64,000 bases of DNA from Paenisporosarcina sp049671445 (GTDB taxonomy: Bacteria; Bacillota; Bacilli; Bacillales_A; Planococcaceae). The DNA lies in NCBI RefSeq assembly GCF_049671445.1, contig NZ_JBATUX010000022.1:1-64000 (forward strand), written 5' to 3'. Shown in pieces: positions 16,558 to 24,897 of this stretch (the stretch's first letter is position 1; each line of letters begins with the position of its first letter). The notes below the pieces were generated by a model, which searched no databases, was not told the DNA's origin, and saw only the letters and a list, made by a program, of their open reading frames with translations. Both the position numbers and the translations under genes were made by a program.

Positions 16558-17619
16558 TTAATTTCCCCTCTCAATATATGCCTGCCATATTTTCAACATC
16601 GACACGGGCATTGGTACTTCTTTTATTTCTTCTATAGTTAACCATTTACATGTATCTAATAGATTTTCTTCGACTGCATGTCCAACAAAACAATTCATTT
16701 CCCATGTTAAATGAGAAAAGACATGTTTGAAAGGACCTAAATCAATTTCTTTTGAAAAATATATACCATAACGGTCTTGCAATAAAGGAATAGTATCAGT
16801 TTCTTTTAATGCATGTTCAATCATAGGGAATTGATACATATTCGCTAATAGGCCTGTTTCAGGTCTTTTTTCCATAAGAAATTGTTTTTTATCATTTTGG
16901 GTAACATAGACATCATAATGCAATGCTTTTGTTTTTTTATTTTTTGTTTTTATTGGTAAATCATTTTGTTCGCCTGCATAAAAAGCAGAACAATTTTCTC
17001 GCATGGGACATAATAAACATTTAGGAGATGTTGGTGTACAAATAACAGCGCCTAACTCCATTAATCCTTGATTGAAAGACGAAGGGTCCTGTGCATCAAT
17101 GATTTCAGTAACTGCTTGTTCGAAAATTTTTCTCGTTTTAGGTTTTGCAATATCTTCTTTTATAAGAAGAACTCGCGATAACACACGCATGACATTGCCA
17201 TCAACTGCATGCTCAGGTCTACCGTAAGCAATACTTAAAATAGCCCCAGCTGTGTACGGTCCTACACCTTTTAATGTAGAGATTTTATCTCTTGTCTCAG
17301 GTACAACACAATTGTAGGTTTCAACTACTTCACGTACACCCGCTTGTAAATTTCGTGCACGTGAATAGTAGCCCAAGCCTTCCCACTGCTTCAAAAGTTT
17401 TTCTTCATCAGCATTTGCTAACTCTTCCATCGTGGGGAAAGCTTCTATAAAGCGATTATAATAAGGGATAACTGTATCTACTCTCGTTTGTTGGAGCATG
17501 ATTTCAGATACCCAGATTTTATAGGGATCGGATGTTTCCCGCCAAGGTAGATTACGCTTTTCTTCCTTGTACCATTCAATTAATGATTTTCGAAATGTGA
17601 TTTTATTAAATTCACTCAT
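16558..17619 (-). CDS. mutY: A/G-specific adenine DNA glycosylase MutY
   Basis: A 353-residue repair enzyme that removes adenine mispaired with 8-oxoguanine. The catalytic glutamate E39 lies in SEIMLQQTRVDT, the helix-hairpin-helix LKGVGPYTAGAI is at 116-127, and the catalytic aspartate D140 is in HAVDGNVMRVLSR. A [4Fe-4S] cluster is set by C194, C201, C204 and C210 (C-x6-C-x2-C-x5-C). The C-terminal 130 residues form the NUDIX-like 8-oxoG recognition domain, with FKHVFSHLTWEM. It is divergent from yfhP and precedes fabL, as yfhQ does in B. subtilis. Confidence 0.95.
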   Translation of the reverse strand: MSEFNKITFRKSLIEWYKEEKRNLPWRETSDPYKIWVSEIMLQQTRVDTVIPYYNRFIEAFPTMEELANADEEKLLKQWEGLGYYSRARNLQAGVREVVETYNCVVPETRDKISTLKGVGPYTAGAILSIAYGRPEHAVDGNVMRVLSRVLLIKEDIAKPKTRKIFEQAVTEIIDAQDPSSFNQGLMELGAVICTPTSPKCLLCPMRENCSAFYAGEQNDLPIKTKNKKTKALHYDVYVTQNDKKQFLMEKRPETGLLANMYQFPMIEHALKETDTIPLLQDRYGIYFSKEIDLGPFKHVFSHLTWEMNCFVGHAVEENLLDTCKWLTIEEIKEVPMPVSMLKIWQAYIERGN

Positions 17620-17779
17620 TTTACACCTACATTCTGTTGATTACTTGCCATACATTTCGGGTATACCAAATTGAAGAGAGTAATCAAACTAGGAAGTCTA
17701 ACCCGTTGTTATTTTAACAAAAATATCTTATGATGAACAAAATTATTCGGGCATTCTCCGTTAGAAGGAGTTGATACAG

Positions 17780-18760
17780 TTGGATACAGGTACTCATATT
17801 GTGATGGGAATTGCTTTAGGTGGACTTGCTATGATTGATCCAGTCGTTGCAAATCATTCCGTGACAGCAACAGCCGTTATAGCAGGAACCATAATTGGTT
17901 CACAAGCTCCAGACGTGGACACCGTTTTAAAATTACGAAATAATGCAGTCTATATTCGCCACCATCGTGGCATTACTCATTCCATTCCTGCTGTACTATT
18001 ATGGCCATTAGCGATTGCAGGTGCCATTCATTTATTCGTACCAGCAGCAGATTTACTGCATTTGTGGTTATGGACATTCTTAGCAGTATTTTTACACGTT
18101 TTTGTCGATATTTTTAATTCATATGGCACTCAAGCTTTGCGACCATTTTCTTCTAAGTGGGTTGCACTTGGTGTAATCAATACATTTGACCCGATTATTT
18201 TCGGACTACACATTGTAGCTTTGCTTTTCTGGGCTTTTGGATCAAATCCGGTCTACACCATACTCTTAATGTATGGAATCATTTTTATTTATTATTTACT
18301 CAGGTTCGCGGTCCAGCATGCAGTTAGACACGCAGTTAGGAATACCATTCCAAGTGCTGAAGAAATCATTATTGCACCAACGATTAAATTTTTCCAGTGG
18401 CGGATTGCCGCTATTTCACAAACTCATCATTATGTAGGTCGAGCATACGGACGCTCAATCAATATTTACGATCGATTTGAGCGTAAAGAAATTCCTGATT
18501 CACCACTTGTAAAAGCTGCATTAAAAGATAAAAACTTGCAAGCGTTTATCTCGTTCTCACCTATTTATAGATGGGAAATTACGGAACATGAACATGTATT
18601 CGAAGTACGTTTAATTGATTTACGCTACCGTAGTAACGATTACTATCCATTTGTAGCAGTTGTTCATTTAAATGAAGACTTGGAAATTCTTAATTCTTAT
18701 ACTGGTTGGATCTTCAGTGAGGACAAGCTTCATAAGAAATTAGACTTTATACCAAACTAA
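17780..18760 (+). CDS. yfhP: YfhP family membrane-bound metal-dependent hydrolase (DUF457)
   Basis: A 326-residue membrane protein. The N-terminus DTGTHIVMGIALGGLA is that of the DUF457/YdjM family, followed by SQAPDVDTVLKLR and RHHRGITHSIPA, whose His and Asp residues form the putative metal site. About five transmembrane helices end near residue 180; a soluble C-terminal domain follows. B. subtilis YfhP is described as a regulator of the neighbouring yfhQ gene. The start is a TTG at 17780, nine bases after AAGGAG, in preference to a TTG at 17771. It is divergent from mutY. Confidence 0.88.
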   Translation: MDTGTHIVMGIALGGLAMIDPVVANHSVTATAVIAGTIIGSQAPDVDTVLKLRNNAVYIRHHRGITHSIPAVLLWPLAIAGAIHLFVPAADLLHLWLWTFLAVFLHVFVDIFNSYGTQALRPFSSKWVALGVINTFDPIIFGLHIVALLFWAFGSNPVYTILLMYGIIFIYYLLRFAVQHAVRHAVRNTIPSAEEIIIAPTIKFFQWRIAAISQTHHYVGRAYGRSINIYDRFERKEIPDSPLVKAALKDKNLQAFISFSPIYRWEITEHEHVFEVRLIDLRYRSNDYYPFVAVVHLNEDLEILNSYTGWIFSEDKLHKKLDFIPN

Positions 18761-18813
18761 AAAGGAGCTGTCCTAAAAGTCATAAAATATGACTAAGGGC
18801 AGTTCCCTTTTTT
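18761..18813 (+). terminator. yfhP terminator
   Basis: Long hairpin: GGAGCTGTCC with GGGCAGTTCC around an inner AGTCAT/ATGACT stem, then seven T. Confidence 0.88.
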
Positions 18814-18894
18814 TACTAGTGCTTAGATTTCACAATTCTGTTTAAAAACGAAGATTCTAAAAACAGAGATACTGATTTCCGTTACTAGGATTGC

Positions 18895-19021
18895 TGTTGA
18901 TTGCAATGGAGGCGGCGACTCCAGCGGAATCAGCACGAACTGAAGACCCTGGACTGAGCATCGCGAGGGAAGCGGCTGAAGTCGTGCCCGCGGAAAGCGT
19001 CCGCCGCAATGAAAATCAACA
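18895..19021. repeat. GC-rich intergenic repeat element, copy A
   Basis: A 127-bp element bounded by imperfect inverted repeats: TGTTGATTGCAATGG at the left and the complement of AATGAAAATCAACA at the right. Inside are GGCGGCGACTCCAGCGG and GCCCGCGGAAAGCGTCCGCC, which can pair. The same core occurs at 33148-33292. It sits between the convergent ends of yfhP and yfhJ and is far richer in G+C than its surroundings. No protein is encoded. Confidence 0.88.
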
Positions 19022-19092
19022 TTTTTTCTACACTCTAAAGTAGACTACGCAATATTGGTCTTGTACTTTTTTATGCCTTGGCGAATCCACTG

Positions 19093-19374
19093 CTATTGAA
19101 TTAAATCATCATCCATTTTTAGTAAATGAGCATATTTCGGATTATTTCCAGCAAACTCATGAATACAATCGCCATAGCTATTAATCCATTGACGTATTAC
19201 CTTTTCAGCTACTTCAGCACCTTTGTAATCATACCCCGCTTTTGCATACGATGATTCAAAGTCAGACCATAATAACTCAATCCAAACACGTGCTTTAGCG
19301 GCTGACAACGCTTCGTTCTTCGCTGCAAGCTCTTGAATTAAAAGTTCAATTCTTTCTTCTATTTGTTCGGTCAT
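19093..19374 (-). CDS. yfhJ: YfhJ family (WVELL) small protein
   Basis: A 93-residue acidic helical protein. It carries the ARVWIELLWSDFESSYAKAG stretch that gives the WVELL/YfhJ family its name, plus GAEVAEKVIRQWINSYGDCIHEF. Function is unknown. GGAGGGG precedes the ATG, which lies one base after the yfhH stop, so it is the last gene of a recX-yfhH-yfhJ transcript, a grouping also seen in B. subtilis. Confidence 0.85.
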   Translation of the reverse strand: MTEQIEERIELLIQELAAKNEALSAAKARVWIELLWSDFESSYAKAGYDYKGAEVAEKVIRQWINSYGDCIHEFAGNNPKYAHLLKMDDDLIQ

Positions 19375-19375
19375 T

Positions 19376-19708
19376 TTATTTCCCCTCCTTTAAAGATTTC
19401 AACATGGAGATGGGTAGTGCCTCAGCAAATTTATCTCCACCCATGCGATAGCCCCAAGCAAATCGACCTTTTAAGTAATCGACTTGAAAGAACACCCCAG
19501 GGTCTCCTTCTATGCGATAGACTTCACCAGGCACAAACTGTGAAGGATCCACTAAATAGGCTTGAGCCATTATCGCTTTTCGCTCTAACACGGCATATTC
19601 ATTTACATAGCCAAGTTGACTAGCTTTTCTTGCTTTTTCAAGCAAATTAGCAATTTCTTGACGCAACTCTGGTTCATCCATTTGGCTGTATTTTTTTTCA
19701 ATCGCCAT
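19376..19708 (-). CDS. yfhH: YfhH family protein (DUF1811)
   Basis: A 110-residue protein. The N-terminal half is helical (KKYSQMDEPELRQEIANLLEKARKA); the C-terminal half holds a small beta barrel (FVPGEVYRIEGDPGVFFQVDYLKGRFAWGYR split by one gap), the DUF1811 fold. Function is unknown. AAGGAGTTAGAAGAAG precedes the ATG, which overlaps the recX end by 11 bp. Confidence 0.87.
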   Translation of the reverse strand: MAIEKKYSQMDEPELRQEIANLLEKARKASQLGYVNEYAVLERKAIMAQAYLVDPSQFVPGEVYRIEGDPGVFFQVDYLKGRFAWGYRMGGDKFAEALPISMLKSLKEGK

Positions 19709-20510
19709 CTTCTTCTAACTCCTTTTTTTCAATAAACATTTCGATTTGTTCAGATGGAAACCCTTTTAGATAAAGGGCCTGTTTCACTCTATTTTTACGA
19801 TCATAACCTGTGAATTTCACAGAAACTTTTCGCCAAATCTTGTCTCCTTGATCGGCAATCATTTCTTCCCATTCATCTTCATCCGTTTTAAATTCAATTC
19901 CTTCAATTACTTTGCTTATAATTGCATATGAGTACCCTTTGCGCAACAAGGTATCTTGGATTTTTTGTTTTACTTGTCTTGGGGTTTTAGATGATTGCTG
20001 ATTGGCAATTTTTTCAGCCAACCCTTGTGCAACTTCAGTTTGGTCATCTTCAGTATACGTTTTGAGCACTTCCTCTTGGAGCGATTTGTCGATACCTTTT
20101 TTCTTTAATTCTTGTTGGATAGCTCGTGGTCCCTTTTTACTCGTTTTCTTTTGTGTCTCGAGCAAAGCCTTAGAAAAAGATTCATCATTTAGAAATCCTA
20201 AATGGTACAACTTTTGAATTGCTTCTAAAACCACTGCTTCTCCGTATTCTGCATCGAGCAATTTCTTTTTCACTTCATGTTCGCTTCTCATGCGAAAGCT
20301 TAAATAATCAAGAGCTTTATTAAACGCTTTGCGGACTTCATCGTCGAAAACAATTTCATCGCGTTCAAAGTCTTCTAAATCCTTATCCTTCGATAATTGG
20401 TATTTTACAAGTAGTGATTCATCTACCGCAAACGCATATTTTTCCTCTATATATATATTGTAACGTTCAGGATTATTTTTTTGACGTGTTATTTTCGTGA
20501 TAATTGCCAC
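19698..20510 (-). CDS. recX: Recombination regulator RecX
   Basis: A 270-residue all-helical protein built of repeated three-helix units (for example LDYLSFRMRSEHEVKKKL at about 67-84). RecX binds the RecA filament and modulates strand exchange and ATP hydrolysis. The length fits the longer Firmicutes RecX. The start is a GTG at 20510 after GAGGTGAGTTAA. It is the first gene of a minus-strand operon with yfhH and yfhJ, and diverges from yfhF. Confidence 0.92.
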   Translation of the reverse strand: MAIITKITRQKNNPERYNIYIEEKYAFAVDESLLVKYQLSKDKDLEDFERDEIVFDDEVRKAFNKALDYLSFRMRSEHEVKKKLLDAEYGEAVVLEAIQKLYHLGFLNDESFSKALLETQKKTSKKGPRAIQQELKKKGIDKSLQEEVLKTYTEDDQTEVAQGLAEKIANQQSSKTPRQVKQKIQDTLLRKGYSYAIISKVIEGIEFKTDEDEWEEMIADQGDKIWRKVSVKFTGYDRKNRVKQALYLKGFPSEQIEMFIEKKELEEDGD

Positions 20511-20630
20511 TTAACTCACCTCATATTCTCTAATAATAAGTATACACATAATTGTTGGCACATTCATTTGAGTACACTTACATAAGAACGGGTATTATAC
20601 AAATAACATATACATGAAGGAGGACTAAAG

Positions 20631-21530
20631 ATGAAAGTGGCGATTACTGGAGGTAGCGGTTTTGTAGGGAAAGAAATTACCAAGCAATTAACCAACAACG
20701 GACATGAAGTATATATTTTGACACGTTCTTCTAAGCCTTCGAATGACTCAGTACATATGGTGAAATGGCTTGGTGAGAAAGATAAACCTGAGGAACAACT
20801 GAATGGCGTTGATGCTTGGATTAATTTAGCCGGAGCCTCGATTAATGAGGGTCGGTGGACGGAAGAACAAAAACAAAAAATTCATGATAGCAGGATGCAA
20901 GCTACGGATGAGGTTCTTCGTATTTTAAAGGCAGTTTCAGAGAAACCAACTGTTCTTGTAAATGCAAGTGCAATTGGGATATATCCACCATCTGAAGAAG
21001 CATTATATACAGAACAATCTTCTTCCCGTGGATCGGATTTTCTTGCCGAAACAGTTGAAGAATGGGAAAAAAGAGCATATCAGGCTGAGCAATACGGGAC
21101 GCGAGTGACTTGTGGTCGCTTTGGCATCATTCTAGGGAAAAACGAAGGTGCACTTCCCTTAATGGCTTTGCCCTATAAAATGGGGATTGGCGGCAAAGTA
21201 GGTTCAGGAAATCAATGGGTATCTTGGGTTCATGTATCAGACGTTGCGAAAGCCATACTTTTTGCAATAGATAACGATGATTTTAAAGGTCCTTTTAATG
21301 TTACCTCTCCAGATCCGAAACAAATGAATGAATTCGGTAAAATTCTAGGACAAATATTAAATCGTCCACACTGGATTCCAGTTCCTTCCTTCGCATTAAA
21401 ACTGGCACTCGGCGACAAGAGCCAATTAGTTTTAGAAGGTCAGCGAGTAATGCCTGACAAGTTATTAACACATGGATTTAAATTTACTTATTCAGATTTA
21501 CAACAAGCTCTCAAAAATATTTATGCATAA
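20631..21530 (+). CDS. yfhF: YfhF family epimerase-like protein (TIGR01777, SDR39U1 type)
   Basis: A 299-residue extended short-chain dehydrogenase. NAD(P) binding is shown by AITGGSGFVGKEITKQL (3-19), followed by NLAGASINEGRWTEEQK and the family stretch NASAIGIYPPSEEALYTE. The C-terminal DUF1731 domain includes VPSFALKLALGD and LLTHGFKFTYSDLQQAL. Related proteins resemble nucleotide-sugar epimerases, but no substrate is established. AGGAGGACTAAAG precedes the ATG. Its terminator ends directly at the pdaA start codon. Confidence 0.88.
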   Translation: MKVAITGGSGFVGKEITKQLTNNGHEVYILTRSSKPSNDSVHMVKWLGEKDKPEEQLNGVDAWINLAGASINEGRWTEEQKQKIHDSRMQATDEVLRILKAVSEKPTVLVNASAIGIYPPSEEALYTEQSSSRGSDFLAETVEEWEKRAYQAEQYGTRVTCGRFGIILGKNEGALPLMALPYKMGIGGKVGSGNQWVSWVHVSDVAKAILFAIDNDDFKGPFNVTSPDPKQMNEFGKILGQILNRPHWIPVPSFALKLALGDKSQLVLEGQRVMPDKLLTHGFKFTYSDLQQALKNIYA

Positions 21531-21542
21531 GATGTTCTAGAA

Positions 21543-21577
21543 AACGCAACCTATCGTAAAAGAAAGGTTGCGTTTTT
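21543..21577 (+). terminator. yfhF terminator overlapping the pdaA ribosome site
   Basis: Hairpin AACGCAACCT (21543-21552) with AGGTTGCGTT (21565-21574) and a five-T tail ending at 21577. The pdaA ATG is at 21578, and its likely ribosome site AGAAAGG is partly in the right arm. Confidence 0.85.
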
Positions 21578-22381
21578 ATGTGGGTAAAACATTTAGTAGG
21601 CATTGTGGTTTCATGTGTAATTTTAACCATAGGCATTGTATTAAATCCTTTTCAAGTGGAAGCTGAATCACTGAACTGGGGATTTAAGAAAGGTGCCCAG
21701 GAAAAACAAGCCCAAGCTGGTAGTGCATTTGACGAACTCTTAAAAAAATACGGTGCCTTTTATAAAGGTTCTCCTGAAGAAAAAACCCTATACTTGACGT
21801 TCGATAATGGCTATGAGAATGGCTACACTGAGTCCATCCTAGATACTTTAAAGAAAGAAAATGTATCTGGCACTTTTTTTCTCACGGGTCATTATGTTGA
21901 AAGTGCTACAGATATCGTAAACCGCATGATTAAGGAAGGGCACGAAATTGGAAATCATTCGTATGGACATCCGAATATGGCCAATTTATCTGAGGCACGA
22001 ATGAAAGATGAATGGCAAAAGTTTGATCAGCTATTGGCTGAAAAGACTGACATAGAGAGAACACGTTTTGTGCGACCTCCTGAAGGTGTTTTCAGTGAGA
22101 AGTTACTTGCTTACGGGAATGAACTCGGCTATCGTCACATGTTTTGGTCAGTTGCGTTTGTTGATTGGCATAGAGATCGTACACTTGGAAAAGCATATGC
22201 TTATAACCATTTAATGAGACAAATTCATCCAGGAGCTATCATCATGATGCACACAGTTTCACCTGATAATGCCGCTGCTTTGCCAGACTTTATTCGAGAT
22301 GCCAAAGCAAAAGGATATACATTCTCATCCCTAGACTCTTTAGTTAATGGGTCAAGTGATCTCCCGTTGTCTTTCCATTAA
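21578..22381 (+). CDS. pdaA: Polysaccharide (peptidoglycan) deacetylase PdaA
   Basis: A 267-residue exported enzyme that deacetylates N-acetylmuramic acid on the way to the muramic-delta-lactam of the spore cortex. A signal peptide or membrane anchor (about 5-27) is followed by the NodB domain: LYLTFDNGYENGYT with catalytic D76, then the metal site GHEIGNHSYGHP with H127 and H131, and later RFVRPPEGVFSE and PGAIIMMHTVS. PdaA of B. subtilis has the same length and DNGYENG motif. A lone gene, probably with a forespore promoter not resolved here; the leader is the terminator hairpin of yfhF. Confidence 0.92.
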   Translation: MWVKHLVGIVVSCVILTIGIVLNPFQVEAESLNWGFKKGAQEKQAQAGSAFDELLKKYGAFYKGSPEEKTLYLTFDNGYENGYTESILDTLKKENVSGTFFLTGHYVESATDIVNRMIKEGHEIGNHSYGHPNMANLSEARMKDEWQKFDQLLAEKTDIERTRFVRPPEGVFSEKLLAYGNELGYRHMFWSVAFVDWHRDRTLGKAYAYNHLMRQIHPGAIIMMHTVSPDNAAALPDFIRDAKAKGYTFSSLDSLVNGSSDLPLSFH

Positions 22382-22432
22382 CTCGTCTGTCCTATATACT
22401 ATAATCAACAGTAGTAAAGGACGTGGATACAT

Positions 22433-23812
22433 TTGTCACAACAAACAATGATAGAAGTCGGTCAAAAATTCCCATTAACAATTAAACGCCTTGGAATTAA
22501 CGGAGAAGGCATTGGGTATTTTAAACGCCATGTGGTCTTCGTTAAAGGCGCATTACCTGGAGAAGAAGTAACTGCTCAAGTACAAGTCGTCAAAAGTAAT
22601 TTTGCAGAAGCTAGCATCCTTCAAATACGAAAAGCATCACCTCACCGTCAAGAAGCACCTTGTCCGGTATACGAAGCTTGCGGCGGTTGCCAATTGCAAC
22701 ATATGACATATCAACAACAGTTAATTGAAAAGCGCGATATGATCGTACAATCTCTTGAGCGTTACGTTAAAGATATCGCACCTAACATTGACGTTCGCCC
22801 TACTATAGGTATGGAAAACCCATGGCAGTATCGCAATAAAAGCCAATTCCAAGTTCGTAAAGTTGGAGACAAAGTTCATGCAGGACTTTTTGCGGAAGGT
22901 ACACACCAGCTGCTAAACATTGATGAATGCATTGTCCAACATCCAAACACTACACTCATTACAAATGCTGTAAAACGTATATTAGAAAAGTTGAAAATCC
23001 CAATTTATGATGAAGAAACGCGCAATGGTTTAGTAAAGACAATCGTTGTTCGAACTGGTATTCAAACTGGTGAAATCCAGTTAGTACTCGTTACCACTCT
23101 TGCTGAAATGCCAAAACGCCAGCTACTCATTGATAAATTAATTTCCATTGATCCAGCCGTTGTATCAATTGTTCAAAATGTTAATCCGAAGCAAACTTCA
23201 TTAATTTTCGGAGAACGTACAATAGTGCTCCATGGCAAAAAAACGTTACATGAAGAATTAGGCGAACTTTCATTTGATTTATCAGCACGTGCCTTTTTCC
23301 AGTTAAACCCTGCACAAACTGTTCGTTTATATAACGAAATCAAATCTGCAGCTGCTTTAACAGGTCAAGAAACAGTTGTAGATGCATATTGTGGCGTTGG
23401 TACGATTGGTCTTTGGCTAGCTAAGGATGCTAAAGAAATTCGCGGAATGGATATCGTTGGTGATAGTATTTATGATGCCAAGAAAAATGCAGCGAATCAT
23501 GGATTTACACATACAACTTATGAAACAGGAACGGCTGAAGAATGGCTTGCAACATGGAGCCGAGAAGGTTTTGTGCCTGATGTATTAACAGTCGATCCAC
23601 CCCGAACTGGCTTAGCTGACAGTTTATTAAAAACCATTTTAAATGTCCGTCCAAAACGCTTTGTCTACACATCGTGTAATCCGTCGACACTAGCAAAAGA
23701 TTTGAGCGAATTGCGTAAAGTGTATGACATTGAATACATTCAACCAGTGGATATGTTCCCTCAAACAGCACAAATTGAAAGCGTGACCCTTTTAGTTCGA
23801 AAAAAATTATAA
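22433..23812 (+). CDS. rlmD: RNA (uracil-C5)-methyltransferase, RlmD/RlmCD family
   Basis: A 459-residue SAM-dependent enzyme that methylates uracil C5 in 23S rRNA. Residues 10-65 form the TRAM RNA-binding domain. CPVYEACGGCQLQHM supplies three cysteines of an iron-sulfur site, with C166 or so of DECIVQHP the likely fourth. The SAM domain has VVDAYCGVGTIGLWLA, and the catalytic cysteine is in FVYTSCNPSTLAKDL. The start is a TTG at 22433 after AAAGGACGTGG. Proximity to pdaA suggests the yfjO orthologue rather than yefA; both are in this family, so target uracils are uncertain. Confidence 0.9.
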   Translation: MSQQTMIEVGQKFPLTIKRLGINGEGIGYFKRHVVFVKGALPGEEVTAQVQVVKSNFAEASILQIRKASPHRQEAPCPVYEACGGCQLQHMTYQQQLIEKRDMIVQSLERYVKDIAPNIDVRPTIGMENPWQYRNKSQFQVRKVGDKVHAGLFAEGTHQLLNIDECIVQHPNTTLITNAVKRILEKLKIPIYDEETRNGLVKTIVVRTGIQTGEIQLVLVTTLAEMPKRQLLIDKLISIDPAVVSIVQNVNPKQTSLIFGERTIVLHGKKTLHEELGELSFDLSARAFFQLNPAQTVRLYNEIKSAAALTGQETVVDAYCGVGTIGLWLAKDAKEIRGMDIVGDSIYDAKKNAANHGFTHTTYETGTAEEWLATWSREGFVPDVLTVDPPRTGLADSLLKTILNVRPKRFVYTSCNPSTLAKDLSELRKVYDIEYIQPVDMFPQTAQIESVTLLVRKKL

Positions 23813-23840
23813 ATGTAATCCCCCAAACAAATAATTTCCG

Positions 23841-23870
23841 AGCATGTTCATTTGAGCATGCTTTTTCTTT
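23841..23870 (+). terminator. Terminator of the RNA methyltransferase gene
   Basis: Six-bp stem AGCATG/CATGCT followed by TTTTTCTTTTT. Confidence 0.75.
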
Positions 23871-23968
23871 TTGTTTCAAATTTAGGATTATTATTTTTAT
23901 TTCTAGGGAATAACGTCAATAAGTATTAATTTTTAACAAAGGATATTTTGATAGATGGAGGAATAGTC

Positions 23969-24823
23969 ATGAAGTGGAAGGGTCGAGGGCAAAGTACTAA
24001 CGTAGAAGATCGTCGAGGTAAAGGAATTGGCGCTGGGGGAATCGGGATTGCTGGTGGTGGTATTGGGTTAGTAATCGTCATCATCATGACCTTATTAGGC
24101 GGTGGAAATACTGGCGATATACTGAACAATATTCAAGGTACCGATACCAATAATTCTGCTCCATATGAAGAATCAAAAGATGAAAAAGAGCTGTCTCAAT
24201 TCGTCTCGGTTGTCCTTGCGGATACGGAAGAAGTATGGACTGAGTTATTTAAAGAAAAAGGATCTGAATATCAAGAACCGACAATGGTGTTATACACAGA
24301 TCAAGTTCAATCTGCTTGTGGAACAGCTGGTTCTGCGGTTGGCCCGTTCTACTGTCCTGGAGATTACAAGCTTTACATTGACCTAAGTTTCTATGATGAA
24401 CTTACTAAAAAATTTGAAGCACCTGGTGACTTCGCCATGGCATATGTAGTAGCACATGAAGTTGGACACCATGTTCAAACGTTACTGGGCACTAACAAAG
24501 AAGTAATGGCACTCCGCAATCAAATGAGTGAGGAAGAATTCAATAAGTACTTAGTCCGATTGGAACTTCAAGCTGATTACTATGCGGGTGTCTTTGCTCA
24601 TTATGCAGAAGGTCAAGGTTATTTAGAAGTAGGCGATGTGGAAGAAGCCATTACTGCTGCTAGTGCTGTTGGCGATGACAATATCCAAAAGAAAACACAA
24701 GGCCATGTCGTTCCAGACAGTTTTACTCATGGTACTTCTGAACAACGTATGCGTTGGTTCAAAAAAGGCTATGAGTCTGGAACCATTGAAGGTGGCGACA
24801 CCTTTAAAGCTAAAGATTTATGA
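23969..24823 (+). CDS. Neutral zinc metallopeptidase, YpfJ family
   Basis: A 284-residue membrane-anchored peptidase. The start MKWKGRGQSTNVEDRRG and the glycine-rich membrane helix (about 22-44) are typical of the YpfJ/KPN_02809 family. Zinc ligands are in AHEVGHHVQ (HExxH); a conserved LELQADYYAGVFAHY follows, supplying the third ligand glutamate or aspartate. A CGTAGSAVGPFYCPGD stretch with two conserved cysteines precedes it. The ATG at 23969 follows GGAGGAATAG; a TTG upstream lacks a ribosome site. The physiological substrate is unknown. Confidence 0.88.
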   Translation: MKWKGRGQSTNVEDRRGKGIGAGGIGIAGGGIGLVIVIIMTLLGGGNTGDILNNIQGTDTNNSAPYEESKDEKELSQFVSVVLADTEEVWTELFKEKGSEYQEPTMVLYTDQVQSACGTAGSAVGPFYCPGDYKLYIDLSFYDELTKKFEAPGDFAMAYVVAHEVGHHVQTLLGTNKEVMALRNQMSEEEFNKYLVRLELQADYYAGVFAHYAEGQGYLEVGDVEEAITAASAVGDDNIQKKTQGHVVPDSFTHGTSEQRMRWFKKGYESGTIEGGDTFKAKDL

Positions 24824-24850
24824 TTTGGTTGCAATAATTCCTAAAAATAA

Positions 24851-24897
24851 AACAGCAAGTACAAACGATTTTCACATCGATTGTACTTGCTGTTTTT
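24851..24897. terminator. Bidirectional terminator, zinc peptidase / yfkF
   Basis: Long stem AACAGCAAGTACAA with TTGTACTTGCTGTT, T-tract on both sides. The yfkF stop codon lies in the loop. Confidence 0.88.
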
